Source: Nocardia alba NBRC 108234
GTDB taxonomy: Bacteria; Actinomycetota; Actinomycetes; Mycobacteriales; Mycobacteriaceae
Length of the DNA: 64,000 nt
Reading direction: 5' to 3'
NCBI RefSeq assembly: GCF_001612665.1
Contig: NZ_BDAX01000029.1
Coordinates: forward strand, 62,001 to 126,000
Position numbers and translations under genes: made by a program. This document shows positions 44,535 to 52,530 of this stretch, one piece after another. How positions within the stretch are numbered: the first letter of the stretch is position 1; every line of letters begins with the position of its first letter. Below the pieces are notes generated by a model. That model had not been told where the DNA came from, made no database searches, and saw only the letters and a program-made list of their open reading frames with translations.

Positions 44535-44969
44535 TCAACCGGAAAAGCTGGGGAACCCACAGGCCGCGCTTCCGGTGCCGGTATTCGGAGCCACGGTCAC
44601 CGTGGCGGGGGTGATCCACCAGCTGCTGACATAACTGTCGACTCGCGCCGTCAACTGATGCGAACCGGCGGCGGTGGGACGCCAGGAAGTCTTGGTCTCG
44701 CCGATCGTCGGAACCTCGACGGTCCCGATCGCGACACCGTTGTCGTAGAAGGTCACCGGCGCGCCGGTGTTGCCCGAGCTGTAGCCGACGACGTTGATCG
44801 CCGCCACCGTGTAGGAACAGCCGACCTTCAGTTCGGTGTTCGATACGCCGACCCGCTGCTGACCGTCCGACGCGTCCGCGTGCACGCCCGGCGCGAGTAT
44901 CGCTGTGGCCGCGACCGCGGTCGCGAGAACGGCACCGAGACGGGCGGTGCGGTCGAAAGATGTTGTCAC
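44535..44969 (-). CDS. Secreted small Ig-like-fold protein
   Basis: 144 residues with a Sec signal peptide of about 32 residues ending near VHA-DAS. The mature part of about 110 residues is beta-rich: KVGCSYTVAAINVVG, PVTFYDNGVAIGTVEVPTIGETKTSWRPTAAGSHQLTARV, then a Cys near the end (SAACGFPS), so one disulfide between the VGCSY and C-terminal cysteines is likely. The start GTG 44969 is preceded by AGGA. It is clearly related to the secreted protein at 50382-50813. Role unknown; probably cell-surface or extracellular. Confidence 0.88.
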   Translation of the reverse strand: MTTSFDRTARLGAVLATAVAATAILAPGVHADASDGQQRVGVSNTELKVGCSYTVAAINVVGYSSGNTGAPVTFYDNGVAIGTVEVPTIGETKTSWRPTAAGSHQLTARVDSYVSSWWITPATVTVAPNTGTGSAACGFPSFSG

Positions 44970-45100
44970 TGTTGATGTCCTGTCTGCTGCACGCAGCAAC
45001 GGCCGCTGCGGATGCGGTGACACTATCGACGAACACCACTGTCCAATATTGGAATGACAATATTTCAGACCCCCTACTTCTCGGGTCTGTACACGCCCGC

Positions 45101-45943
45101 TCAGCGCGGCGTGGGGATGGCGCTCGCCGCCTGCGCGCTGCGTGCGTATTCCATCGGCGACATCCCGATCTCGGCGGTGAACTCGCGGCTGAAATGCGCC
45201 TGGTCGAAATAGCCGAGCTGGGCTGCCAGTACCGCGAGATCAGGGCGGCCGTGCGCGAGCAGGTCGGCGGCGTCCTGCAACCTGAACCGGCACAGCACCC
45301 ATTTCGGCCCTGCTCCGACGTAGCGGCGAAACAGCCGTTGCAGGCTACGGATCGGGATGCCGAAACGGTCGGTGACCTGGTCCACCCTGGTCAGTTCCTG
45401 GTCTTTCGCCATGGCGGTGACGATGCGGGTCACCAGCGCGTAGTGGGGATCGTCGCTACGACCACGGCCCGCGAAGAACTCCTCGACGATCGCCCGTCTG
45501 CGCTCATCGGACTGTTCGGCCAGCACTCGGTCGGCCAGCCCCGCGGCGTCGGGCAACACCGTGCTCAGCGGGGCCGAATCATCGCGCAGCACTGCGACAT
45601 CCAGGCCAGTGAAGGCACCGAAACCGCCGGGTGCGAAACGGATGCCGAAGGCCTCGCCTTCCCCGGCGAGCTCGCGCACGTACTTTCTCGTGCACACCCC
45701 GGTGACGAAGCCGCCGGTGCGGGTGGTGCTGCGTTCGAAGGTGACGTTCACGCACGGGAACGACAGCACCTGCGCTGAATAACCGGGCTGACCGCGCAGA
45801 TCCCACCGCACCACCCAGTAGCGGTCCGCGAACTCGGCCAGTGCGGGCCCGACCCCGAGCCGGTTCAGCGACCGGTGTCTGGCCTGCTCCTGCGGGTGCA
45901 GGATTCCTTTCACGTCACCGGGATCCGGCGCCACTGTCATCAT
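45101..45943 (-). CDS. AraC family transcriptional regulator
   Basis: 280 residues. The N-terminal sensor part includes RYWVVRWDLRGQPGYSAQVLSFPCVNVTFE, and the C-terminal AraC domain has two helix-turn-helices: VTDRFGIPIRSLQRLFRRYVGAGPKWVLCRFRLQDAADLL and PDLAVLAAQLGYFDQAHFSREFTAEIGMSPMEYARS. It is divergent from a VOC protein gene, starts 59 bases apart, the usual sign of a regulator and its target. Confidence 0.94.
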   Translation of the reverse strand: MMTVAPDPGDVKGILHPQEQARHRSLNRLGVGPALAEFADRYWVVRWDLRGQPGYSAQVLSFPCVNVTFERSTTRTGGFVTGVCTRKYVRELAGEGEAFGIRFAPGGFGAFTGLDVAVLRDDSAPLSTVLPDAAGLADRVLAEQSDERRRAIVEEFFAGRGRSDDPHYALVTRIVTAMAKDQELTRVDQVTDRFGIPIRSLQRLFRRYVGAGPKWVLCRFRLQDAADLLAHGRPDLAVLAAQLGYFDQAHFSREFTAEIGMSPMEYARSAQAASAIPTPR

Positions 45944-46002
45944 CGGTCGATCTGTCGCGTTCTTACAAGACGGGCCGTCGACGCCGGAGCAGGATCGTCG
46001 TC

Positions 46003-46470
46003 ATGACCACTCCCGTTGCACCCATTCCGCAGGGCTACCACTCCATCACCTGTTTCCTGGCCGTGCCGGACGGAAACGCGGCGATCGACTTCTACACCGC
46101 GGTCTTCGAGGCCGAGGTGCTCAGCCGCGCCGATCAGCCCGACGGCCAACCCGCACACGCCGAACTGCTCATCGGCGATTCCACGCTGCAGCTCGGAATG
46201 CCCATCCCCGACAACAATGTTCGCGCCCCCGAGGACTGGGTGCACACCTCGGTGGTGCACTACTGCCCCGACGTGGACGCGGTGATCGCCCGCGCGCTCG
46301 AACACGGCGCCCGCAGCGCCGAGGAGCCGCAGACTTTCGTCACCGGCGACCGCTTCGGCGTGGTGATCGACCCCTTCGGCCATCGCTGGGCGGTGATCAC
46401 CCGCGTCGAAGACGTGTCGAAGGAAGAGGCCGACCGCCGCGTCGCCGCGTGGATGGCCGAGCAGGCGTAG
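46003..46470 (+). CDS. VOC/glyoxalase-like protein (PhnB-like)
   Basis: 155 residues: YHSITCFLAVPDGNAAIDFYTAVFEAEVLSRADQPDGQPAHAELLIGDSTLQLGMP and a C-terminal PQTFVTGDRFGVVIDPFGHRWAVITRVEDVSKEEADRR. The pattern is that of the PhnB-like branch of VOC proteins, whose substrates are mostly unknown. ATG 46003 with AGGA upstream; the frame is open further upstream but without conservation. Probably controlled by the divergent AraC regulator. Confidence 0.9.
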   Translation: MTTPVAPIPQGYHSITCFLAVPDGNAAIDFYTAVFEAEVLSRADQPDGQPAHAELLIGDSTLQLGMPIPDNNVRAPEDWVHTSVVHYCPDVDAVIARALEHGARSAEEPQTFVTGDRFGVVIDPFGHRWAVITRVEDVSKEEADRRVAAWMAEQA

Positions 46471-46583
46471 CGGAGCACCGAGCCGACTCCACGACCGTGG
46501 GGACTTCGCCTCCGGGCCGTATGTACGCGATTGCGCACGCGGCTCGGAGGCGAGACCGCCCGGAGGTCTCGGCGCCGACACGG

Positions 46584-48761
46584 TCAGGAGAGCCCCGCGG
46601 CGTCCATGCCGCGCAGCTCCTTCTTCAGGTCGGCGATCTCGTCACGCAATCGACCGGCCAGCTCGAACTGCAATTCGCGGGCCGCGTTCATCATCTGCGC
46701 GGTGAGCTCGGTGACCAGGGCGGCCAATTCCGCACGCGGCATCGACTTCACATCGCGCTCGGCGTAGATCCCCGAGCTGGCCCGGCCCGGTTCGCCCTGG
46801 GCGCGCCTGCCGCGGCTGGCATTGCGGCCCGATCCGCCGACCGCCACCTCGTCCTCGGCCTCGGTGTACACCTGATCCAGGATGTCGGCGATCTTCTTGC
46901 GCAGCGGCTGCGGGTCGAGGCCGTGTTCGGCGTTGTAGGCGATCTGTTTGGCACGCCTACGGTCGGTCTCCTCGATGGCGTGCTGCATCGAGTCGGTGAT
47001 CTTGTCCGCGTACATGTGGACTTCGCCGGACACGTTGCGCGCCGCACGGCCGATGGTCTGGATGAGGCTGGTGCTCGACCGCAGGAACCCCTCCTTGTCG
47101 GCATCGAGGATCGCGACCAGCGACACCTCGGGCAGATCGAGGCCCTCGCGCAGCAGGTTGATACCGACCAGCACGTCGTATTCGCCCAGGCGCAGTTGCC
47201 GGAGCAGTTCGACGCGGCGCAGCGTGTCGATCTCGGAGTGCAGGTAGCGGACCTTCACGCCCAGGCCGAGCAGGTAGTCGGTGAGGTCCTCGGACATCTT
47301 CTTGGTGAGGGTGGTGACCAGGACCCGCTCGTCGCGCTGCGAGCGCTCACGGATCTCGTGCACCAGGTCGTCGATCTGTCCCTTGGTCGGCTTCACCACC
47401 ACCTTCGGGTCGACCAGGCCGGTCGGGCGGATGACCTGCTCGACCACCTCACCGCCGACCTGACCCAGCTCGTAATTGCCCGGCGTCGCCGACAGATACA
47501 CCGCCTGGCCGATACGCCCGGCGAACTCCTCCCAGGTCAGCGGCCGGTTGTCGACCGCCGACGGCAACCGGAAACCGAAATCGACCAGGTTGCGCTTGCG
47601 CGACATGTCACCTTCGAACATGCCGCCGATCTGCGGCACCGTGACGTGGGATTCGTCGATCACCAGCAGGAAGTCGTCGGGGAAGTAGTCGAGTAGCGTC
47701 GCCGGCGCCGAACCCGCGGGGCGCCCGTCGATATGGCGCGAGTAGTTCTCGATGCCCGAGCAGAAGCCGACCTGACGGATCATCTCCAGGTCGTATTCGG
47801 TGCGCATACGCAACCGTTGCGCCTCGAGCAGTTTGCCCTGACGCTCCAATTCCGCCAGCCGCGCGGCCAATTCGGCCTCGATATCGCCGACCGCGCGCTC
47901 CATCCGCTCCGGACCTGCCACGTAGTGGGTGGCCGGGAAGATGCGGGCCGAATCGACCTGACGTACGACGTCACCGGTGAGCGGGTGCAGATAGTAGAGC
48001 GCTTCGATCTCGTCACCGAAGAACTCGATGCGGATCGCCAGTTCCTCATAGGACGGGATGATCTCGACGGTGTCGCCGCGCACCCGGAAGGAACCACGGG
48101 TGAACGACATGTCGTTACGGGTGTACTGCACGTCGACGAGCAGCCGCAACAACGCGTCGCGGTCGATCTCGCCACCGACCTCGAGCTGCACCGACCGGTC
48201 CAGATAGGACTGCGGGGTACCGAGGCCGTAGATGCACGACACCGAGGCGACGACGACGACATCGCGCCGCGAGAGCAGACTCGAGGTCGCCGAGTGCCGC
48301 AGCCGCTCGACGTCGTCGTTGATCGAGCTGTCCTTCTCGATGTAGGTATCGGTCTGGGCGATGTACGCCTCGGGTTGGTAGTAGTCGTAATACGAGACGA
48401 AGTACTCGACCGCGTTGTTCGGCAGCATCTCGCGCAGCTCGTTGGCGAGCTGTGCGGCGAGGGTCTTGTTGGGGGCCATCACCAGGGTGGGGCGCTGCAA
48501 CTTCTCGATCAGCCACGCCGTGGTCGCCGACTTACCGGTGCCGGTGGCACCGAGCAGGACGACATCCTTCTCCCCCGCGTTCACCCGACGCTCCAACTCG
48601 GCGATGGCCGCGGGCTGGTCGCCCGCGGGCGAGTACTCGCTGACCACCTCGAAGCGGGCGCCCGAGCGCTCGATCGTACCGACGGGGCGGTGTTCGGAAT
48701 GGGCGATCGGGTGACCCCGCTCTTCGTACCCTTCCGTCGGGATCTCGGTTGCGAATGCCAT
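46584..48761 (-). CDS. uvrB: Excinuclease ABC subunit B
   Basis: 725-residue helicase-like core of nucleotide excision repair. Walker A LLGATGTGKSATTAWLI is near residue 70, followed by the beta-hairpin YYDYYQPEAYIAQTDTYIEKDSSINDDVERLRHSATSSLLSR, the DEAD-like VIDESHVT, LREGLDLPEVSLVAILDADKEGFLRS and QTIGRAARN. A C-terminal UVR motif binds UvrC. The ATG lies six bases after a -10 hexamer of a PafBC-type promoter, so the message is probably leaderless; there is no ribosome binding site. Confidence 0.98.
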   Translation of the reverse strand: MAFATEIPTEGYEERGHPIAHSEHRPVGTIERSGARFEVVSEYSPAGDQPAAIAELERRVNAGEKDVVLLGATGTGKSATTAWLIEKLQRPTLVMAPNKTLAAQLANELREMLPNNAVEYFVSYYDYYQPEAYIAQTDTYIEKDSSINDDVERLRHSATSSLLSRRDVVVVASVSCIYGLGTPQSYLDRSVQLEVGGEIDRDALLRLLVDVQYTRNDMSFTRGSFRVRGDTVEIIPSYEELAIRIEFFGDEIEALYYLHPLTGDVVRQVDSARIFPATHYVAGPERMERAVGDIEAELAARLAELERQGKLLEAQRLRMRTEYDLEMIRQVGFCSGIENYSRHIDGRPAGSAPATLLDYFPDDFLLVIDESHVTVPQIGGMFEGDMSRKRNLVDFGFRLPSAVDNRPLTWEEFAGRIGQAVYLSATPGNYELGQVGGEVVEQVIRPTGLVDPKVVVKPTKGQIDDLVHEIRERSQRDERVLVTTLTKKMSEDLTDYLLGLGVKVRYLHSEIDTLRRVELLRQLRLGEYDVLVGINLLREGLDLPEVSLVAILDADKEGFLRSSTSLIQTIGRAARNVSGEVHMYADKITDSMQHAIEETDRRRAKQIAYNAEHGLDPQPLRKKIADILDQVYTEAEDEVAVGGSGRNASRGRRAQGEPGRASSGIYAERDVKSMPRAELAALVTELTAQMMNAARELQFELAGRLRDEIADLKKELRGMDAAGLS

Positions 48762-48767
48762 GAACCC

Positions 48768-48790
48768 AGCTTAGGCGCGGCCACCGACAC
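48768..48790 (-). promoter_or_regulatory. PafBC/RecA-NDp promoter of uvrB
   Basis: Minus-strand GTGTCGGTG, eight bases, TAAGCT. It matches TTGTCRGTG-N8-TAN3T at all but the first position. Six bases separate the -10 from the uvrB ATG, which would put the transcription start at or next to the A of the start codon. Confidence 0.78.
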
Positions 48791-48984
48791 GTTTCGGCCG
48801 CGGCGAACCACCGCCGGTCCGCCACACCCCACGCCGCGCCGATGACCACCGGACCTGTCGTGGTCGTTCCGGTGAACTTCTCCTCATCGATACCGATGCG
48901 GCGCTGCGCGGCGCTGATACCAGCCACCGCCGAGCAAACCCTCGGCGAGCACCGTTAGGCCTGGTAGGCGCGATCGTGCCGACA

Positions 48985-49050
48985 ATCGGCGAATGCCGAG
49001 CACCTCGCCCGATGTCCGAAAAGTCCCTTGTGCCAATGACATTCGCCGAT
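48985..49050. repeat. 11-base inverted repeat with 44-base spacer upstream of DUF402 gene
   Basis: ATCGGCGAATG at 48985-48995 and its exact complement CATTCGCCGAT at 49040-49050. The 371-base region between uvrB and the DUF402 gene (48762-49132) has no other supported gene. The spacer contains CGAAAAGTCCC (49017-49027), identical to 29136-29146 upstream of the peptide pair. Confidence 0.6.
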
Positions 49051-49132
49051 CGGAGTGCCGAATCGGCCATGCCACACCGCCGCGTGCGGGCGTACCCTGA
49101 GTTGATCATCGGACGTGGTGAAGGACAAGCCA

Positions 49133-49753
49133 ATGAGCGTTCTACTTCCCCTGCTCGTCGCGGCTCCCGCGGTAACCGGATTCGCCGGCTATTTCGCCAG
49201 AGAGATACGCGGCCCCCAGCTACCCACCACTGATTCGACGACCCTCACCCCGGCCCCCAGACCCCGGGTCGAGTACTTCGACCTCGCCGAGCTGACCAGC
49301 ACCGACGCCAGGGGATTCATCCGCCCGGTCGACCGGTACGAGGTACAGCAGTGGGGCATCTACCTGGCCCGTGTCCTCGACCGGCCGCGCGGTCGCTACG
49401 AGGAGTCGTGGATGCTGCCCGGCCAGGCGATTCGCGCCACCATCAGCCACGATCGACCCGGTCATCACCGCAGCCACGACTACGTGCTCGACATCGTCGA
49501 GTTCGTCCAGGTCGGGCCGAAACGGTGGCGGGTCACCGACTACTTCCTCGACATCGCGGTGCGGCGCGGCCGCTCGTCGACCCTGTCCGGGTCGAGTGAG
49601 CTGCTCGCGGCACACGCCGCGGGCCATGTCGACACCGAGCACGCCGACCGGGCGTTCGAGCGCGCGGCGCACGTGCTCGACGGGCTGGCGGCCAACGACC
49701 ACGATGTCGAACAGTGGTTGCGCTCCCGGGAGATCACCCTGACCTGGATGTGA
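49133..49753 (+). CDS. DUF402 (FomD/Ntdp-like) protein with N-terminal hydrophobic segment
   Basis: 206 residues. An N-terminal segment MSVLLPLLVAAPAVTGFAGYFA could be a membrane anchor or signal; a Pro/Thr linker follows, then the DUF402 domain VEYFDLAELTSTDARGFIRPVDRYEVQQWGIYLARVLDRPRGRYEESWMLPGQ. A helical tail ends GLAANDHDVEQWLRSREITLTWM. Characterised DUF402 members hydrolyse nucleoside diphosphates or related phosphoesters. AAGGA precedes ATG 49133. The paralogue 48 bases downstream lacks the hydrophobic N-terminus. Confidence 0.88.
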   Translation: MSVLLPLLVAAPAVTGFAGYFAREIRGPQLPTTDSTTLTPAPRPRVEYFDLAELTSTDARGFIRPVDRYEVQQWGIYLARVLDRPRGRYEESWMLPGQAIRATISHDRPGHHRSHDYVLDIVEFVQVGPKRWRVTDYFLDIAVRRGRSSTLSGSSELLAAHAAGHVDTEHADRAFERAAHVLDGLAANDHDVEQWLRSREITLTWM

Positions 49754-49801
49754 CCCCGGCGAACGGGCGCGGGTCGGCACACGCCGGTAGATTCTGCCCT
49801 C

Positions 49802-50353
49802 ATGACGCAGGCATCCACCGTGCACGTGCATCCGCCCAAGGTCGAGTACTTCGACGTCGCGGCCAAGACCAATACCGATCCCAAGGGCTTCGTCAGGCCG
49901 GTGGAGATCTATCGAGTGGAGCCGTGGGGTCTGTACATGGGCCGCCACTCCGATCACGCGCACTTCCACTACCTCGAATCGTGGGTGCTCCCGGAGCTGT
50001 CGTTGCGCGCGTCGAAGCTGCACTACAACCCCGGGGTCGAGCAGTGGCAGGACATCTATGTCGATGTCGGGGCGTTCACCATGGAGTCGCCGACACTGTG
50101 GCGCTCGGTCGACCACTACCTCGACGTCCTGGTGCGCACCCGGCGTGATGTCCGGCTCGTCGATGTCGACGAGCTACTGGCCGCGCACAGCGACGGCCTG
50201 CTCGACGCCGCGCAATGCCAGGCCGCGATCGAACACGCGACCGCGGCGATCGACGGGATCGCCGCGCACGGCTATTCGCTCGAGGAGTGGCTGAGCACCT
50301 TCGGCATGACGCTGACCTGGCGCCGAAACGACGAACCGCCCGAACCTCGATAG
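49802..50353 (+). CDS. DUF402 (FomD/Ntdp-like) protein, cytosolic paralogue
   Basis: 183 residues, colinear with the preceding gene product from VEYFDVAAKTNTDPKGFVRPVEIYRVEPWGLYMGRHSDHAHFHYLESWVLP to the tail DGIAAHGYSLEEWLSTFGMTLTWR. The two proteins share FVRPV/FIRPV, ESWxLP and the EEWL-xxxxTLTW ending, so they are tandem duplicates that diverged in the N-terminus and in the central loop. Probably a cytosolic phosphohydrolase; substrate unknown. Confidence 0.9.
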   Translation: MTQASTVHVHPPKVEYFDVAAKTNTDPKGFVRPVEIYRVEPWGLYMGRHSDHAHFHYLESWVLPELSLRASKLHYNPGVEQWQDIYVDVGAFTMESPTLWRSVDHYLDVLVRTRRDVRLVDVDELLAAHSDGLLDAAQCQAAIEHATAAIDGIAAHGYSLEEWLSTFGMTLTWRRNDEPPEPR

Positions 50354-50381
50354 GGGGTCCGGGCGGCGCGAGGGGTCGGTG

Positions 50382-50813
50382 TCAGCCGGCCGACAGGCTC
50401 GGCAGCAGATCCGCGAGGCCGCCGCCACACGATGCGCTGCCGGTGCTGGTCGCGGCGCCGACGGTGACGTCGATCGAGTCGCTGATCAGCAGCTGACGCG
50501 CCTCGAGCTTGTGCTTGCCCGCCGTGGTCGGCTTCCAGGTGATACTCACGGTGCCCGACACCAGCGACGGCGACACCGGGCTGCCCGGGATATCCGCGCC
50601 GTTGTCGGTGAACTTCACCGAGGTCAGCCGGTCGACCTCGACACTGGCGGTCAACTTGTAGCTGCAACCAACCTTGTGGTCGGTTCCGGCCACGCTGAGA
50701 TTGCCGACCCAGGCCGAGGCCTGCGGAGCGGCCAGCACGAGGCCGACCGCGACGGTACCGATCGCGGTGATGCCGAAGCCCGCACGGCCGAACTGACGGT
50801 GATGTGTTGTCAT
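50382..50813 (-). CDS. Secreted small Ig-like-fold protein, paralogue of 44535-44969
   Basis: 143 residues with a signal peptide ending near ASA-WVG (about residue 34). The mature domain carries HKVGCSYKLTASVEV, VKFTDNGADIPG, TVSITWKPTTAGKHKLEARQLLISDSIDVTV and a late Cys in GSASCGG. The shared pattern VGCSY ... F-DNG ... W-PT-AG-H-L-AR ... Cys shows common ancestry with the protein encoded 5.8 kb upstream. Both begin MTT. Likely a secreted or envelope beta-sandwich; function unknown. Confidence 0.87.
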   Translation of the reverse strand: MTTHHRQFGRAGFGITAIGTVAVGLVLAAPQASAWVGNLSVAGTDHKVGCSYKLTASVEVDRLTSVKFTDNGADIPGSPVSPSLVSGTVSITWKPTTAGKHKLEARQLLISDSIDVTVGAATSTGSASCGGGLADLLPSLSAG

Positions 50814-50933
50814 ACGCGCTACAACTTCCCTGTGAATCGAGTCATCCTGTCGTGACTTCGCACAATTTACACAGCGCGCGACCACCCGCGGACAGTTTCC
50901 GAAACATTGATGTTTAACAGATTGGCGCCCGGT

Positions 50934-52136
50934 TCACGCGCGGGCGGAGGCCCACTCGGTGACCACCGGATAGACCGCGTCGAACCACGGTTCCTTCACC
51001 ACGTAGTAGGCGTCACCGGCCGCGTCATCGGCCAGATCGGCCGCCGCGAGTTCGGCCCCACGCTTGACCGCCAGGTACTCCGACCGCGCGCTCTCGCTCG
51101 CCCGCAACCAGTCGCGCAGATCGAGCGCGAACCGTTGCCCGGGCGAATTCTGAACGCGCAGATGGATATTGGCGGGCCGCCCCGGATCGGCGTTGCCGTG
51201 CAGGCGTTTTCCCCACAGCGCCAGGTCGCTGCCATCGGGGTCGTCGCGGCTCGGCTTCGGATTGTCGTGGGTCACCTCGGGTGCCCGCGGGAACCCGGCC
51301 GTGGTCAACGCATCCGTCAGCGAATCGGCGGTGGCCAGGTCGGCCACCGTCACCTGGATGTCGATGATGTCCTTGGCGGGCAGTCCGTGGACCGCGGTCG
51401 ATCCGACGTGATCGATACGGACCGCCGACGCACCGCACGCCAGGTGCAACCGGGCGATGATCCTGCGCGCCTGCATGTCCCATTCCGGATCGGTGACGAG
51501 ACGGTAGGCGGCGCGGGCGCGCACACCCTCGCGCTGATTGCGCTCGAACGGCACCAACCGTCGCGCCCACAGCTCACGGACCTGCGCCTCGACCATCTCC
51601 GGCGCGCCGTTGTTGTCGAGCCAGATGTCGGCGACCGCGCGGCGCTGTTCGTCGGTGGCCTGCGCGGCGATCCTGACTCGCGCATCCGCCTCCGCTACCC
51701 CCCGGTGTTCGACGAGCCTGCGCAGCCGGATCTGCTCCTCGGCCCCGACCACCACGACGAGCTGCATCAGCGGCGCGAGCCCGTTCTCGACAAGCAGCGG
51801 AATATCCTGCACCACCACGGCATCAACGGGCGCGTCGCCGATCAGTTCCGCGGTGCGGGCGCCGACCAGCGGATGGGTGATGGCGTTGAGCTTGCCCCGC
51901 GACACATCGTCGGCGAAGGCGACCGCGGCCAGCGCGGGCCGGTCCAGGCTGCCGTCGGGGCTCAGAATGCCCGCACCGAACTCCTCGACCAGCGCGGCCA
52001 GCCCCGGCGTGCCGGGGGCGACGACCTCGCGGGCGATCGCATCGGAGTCGATGAGCACCGCCCCGAGCTCGACCAGCGTCCGCGCCACTGTGGATTTACC
52101 CGCTCCCATGCCTCCGGTGAGGCCGATCCGCAACAT
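50934..52136 (-). CDS. coaE: Dephospho-CoA kinase fused to a GrpB/UPF0157 domain
   Basis: 400 residues. The N-terminal 200 residues are CoaE, the last step of CoA synthesis: P-loop LTGGMGAGKSTVARTL at 8-16, DSDAIAREVV, and the lid region EEQIRLRRLVEHRGVAEADARVRIAAQ. The second half is a GrpB-type nucleotidyltransferase-like domain: RLHLACGASAVRIDHVGSTAVHGLPAKDIIDIQVTV and NIHLRVQNSPGQRFALDLRDWLR. The fusion is the normal actinobacterial form (also in M. tuberculosis). The role of the second domain is unknown. Confidence 0.96.
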   Translation of the reverse strand: MLRIGLTGGMGAGKSTVARTLVELGAVLIDSDAIAREVVAPGTPGLAALVEEFGAGILSPDGSLDRPALAAVAFADDVSRGKLNAITHPLVGARTAELIGDAPVDAVVVQDIPLLVENGLAPLMQLVVVVGAEEQIRLRRLVEHRGVAEADARVRIAAQATDEQRRAVADIWLDNNGAPEMVEAQVRELWARRLVPFERNQREGVRARAAYRLVTDPEWDMQARRIIARLHLACGASAVRIDHVGSTAVHGLPAKDIIDIQVTVADLATADSLTDALTTAGFPRAPEVTHDNPKPSRDDPDGSDLALWGKRLHGNADPGRPANIHLRVQNSPGQRFALDLRDWLRASESARSEYLAVKRGAELAAADLADDAAGDAYYVVKEPWFDAVYPVVTEWASARA

Positions 52137-52281
52137 GGGCCCAGTCTCGCATCCCGGTCGCTGGACCGGGACATCTTCTCCGACACGCTGCCCGGAGCAG
52201 TGAAAGATCCCGGACCTGGCGCGTCGCGTGGATTAATCTTCCGCGCAGGCGAGAGGCCGCACGACTACCGACGGGATGATC

Positions 52282-52494
52282 ATGAGTACCAGCAACCACC
52301 GGACGGCTCGCCACCGCCTCGGCATGCCGGGCGGTGTGCACTGCGTCGAATTCCCCGCTGTCGCGGCGACTCTCGCCGAATATCGGCGCTCCTGGTTCAG
52401 CACTCTGCTCTCCCCCGCCAGACACAGCTTCGCCGCGATGCGCAAACGCTCTAGCCTGGCCACCGGCTACTGGTCACCCGCCGCCGCGAGCTGA
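52282..52494 (+). CDS. Possible small hypothetical protein
   Basis: 70 residues if started at ATG 52282 (72 from ATG 52276). Product begins MSTSNHRTARHRLGMPGG and contains FPAVAATLAEYRRSWFSTLLSPARHSFAAMRKR. It is the only frame with reasonable third-position GC in the 394-base gap between the 5' end of coaE and the phospholipase stop. The ribosome binding site is weak. No known family. Confidence 0.45.
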   Translation: MSTSNHRTARHRLGMPGGVHCVEFPAVAATLAEYRRSWFSTLLSPARHSFAAMRKRSSLATGYWSPAAAS

Positions 52495-52530
52495 CGGTGG
52501 GCCCGGCGCGATAGGCGAGCCCACCCCCGC

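Noticed and set aside
46471..46583. Intrinsic terminator between the VOC gene and uvrB
   Set aside because: GC-rich repeats are present but no stem with a following T run could be drawn convincingly.
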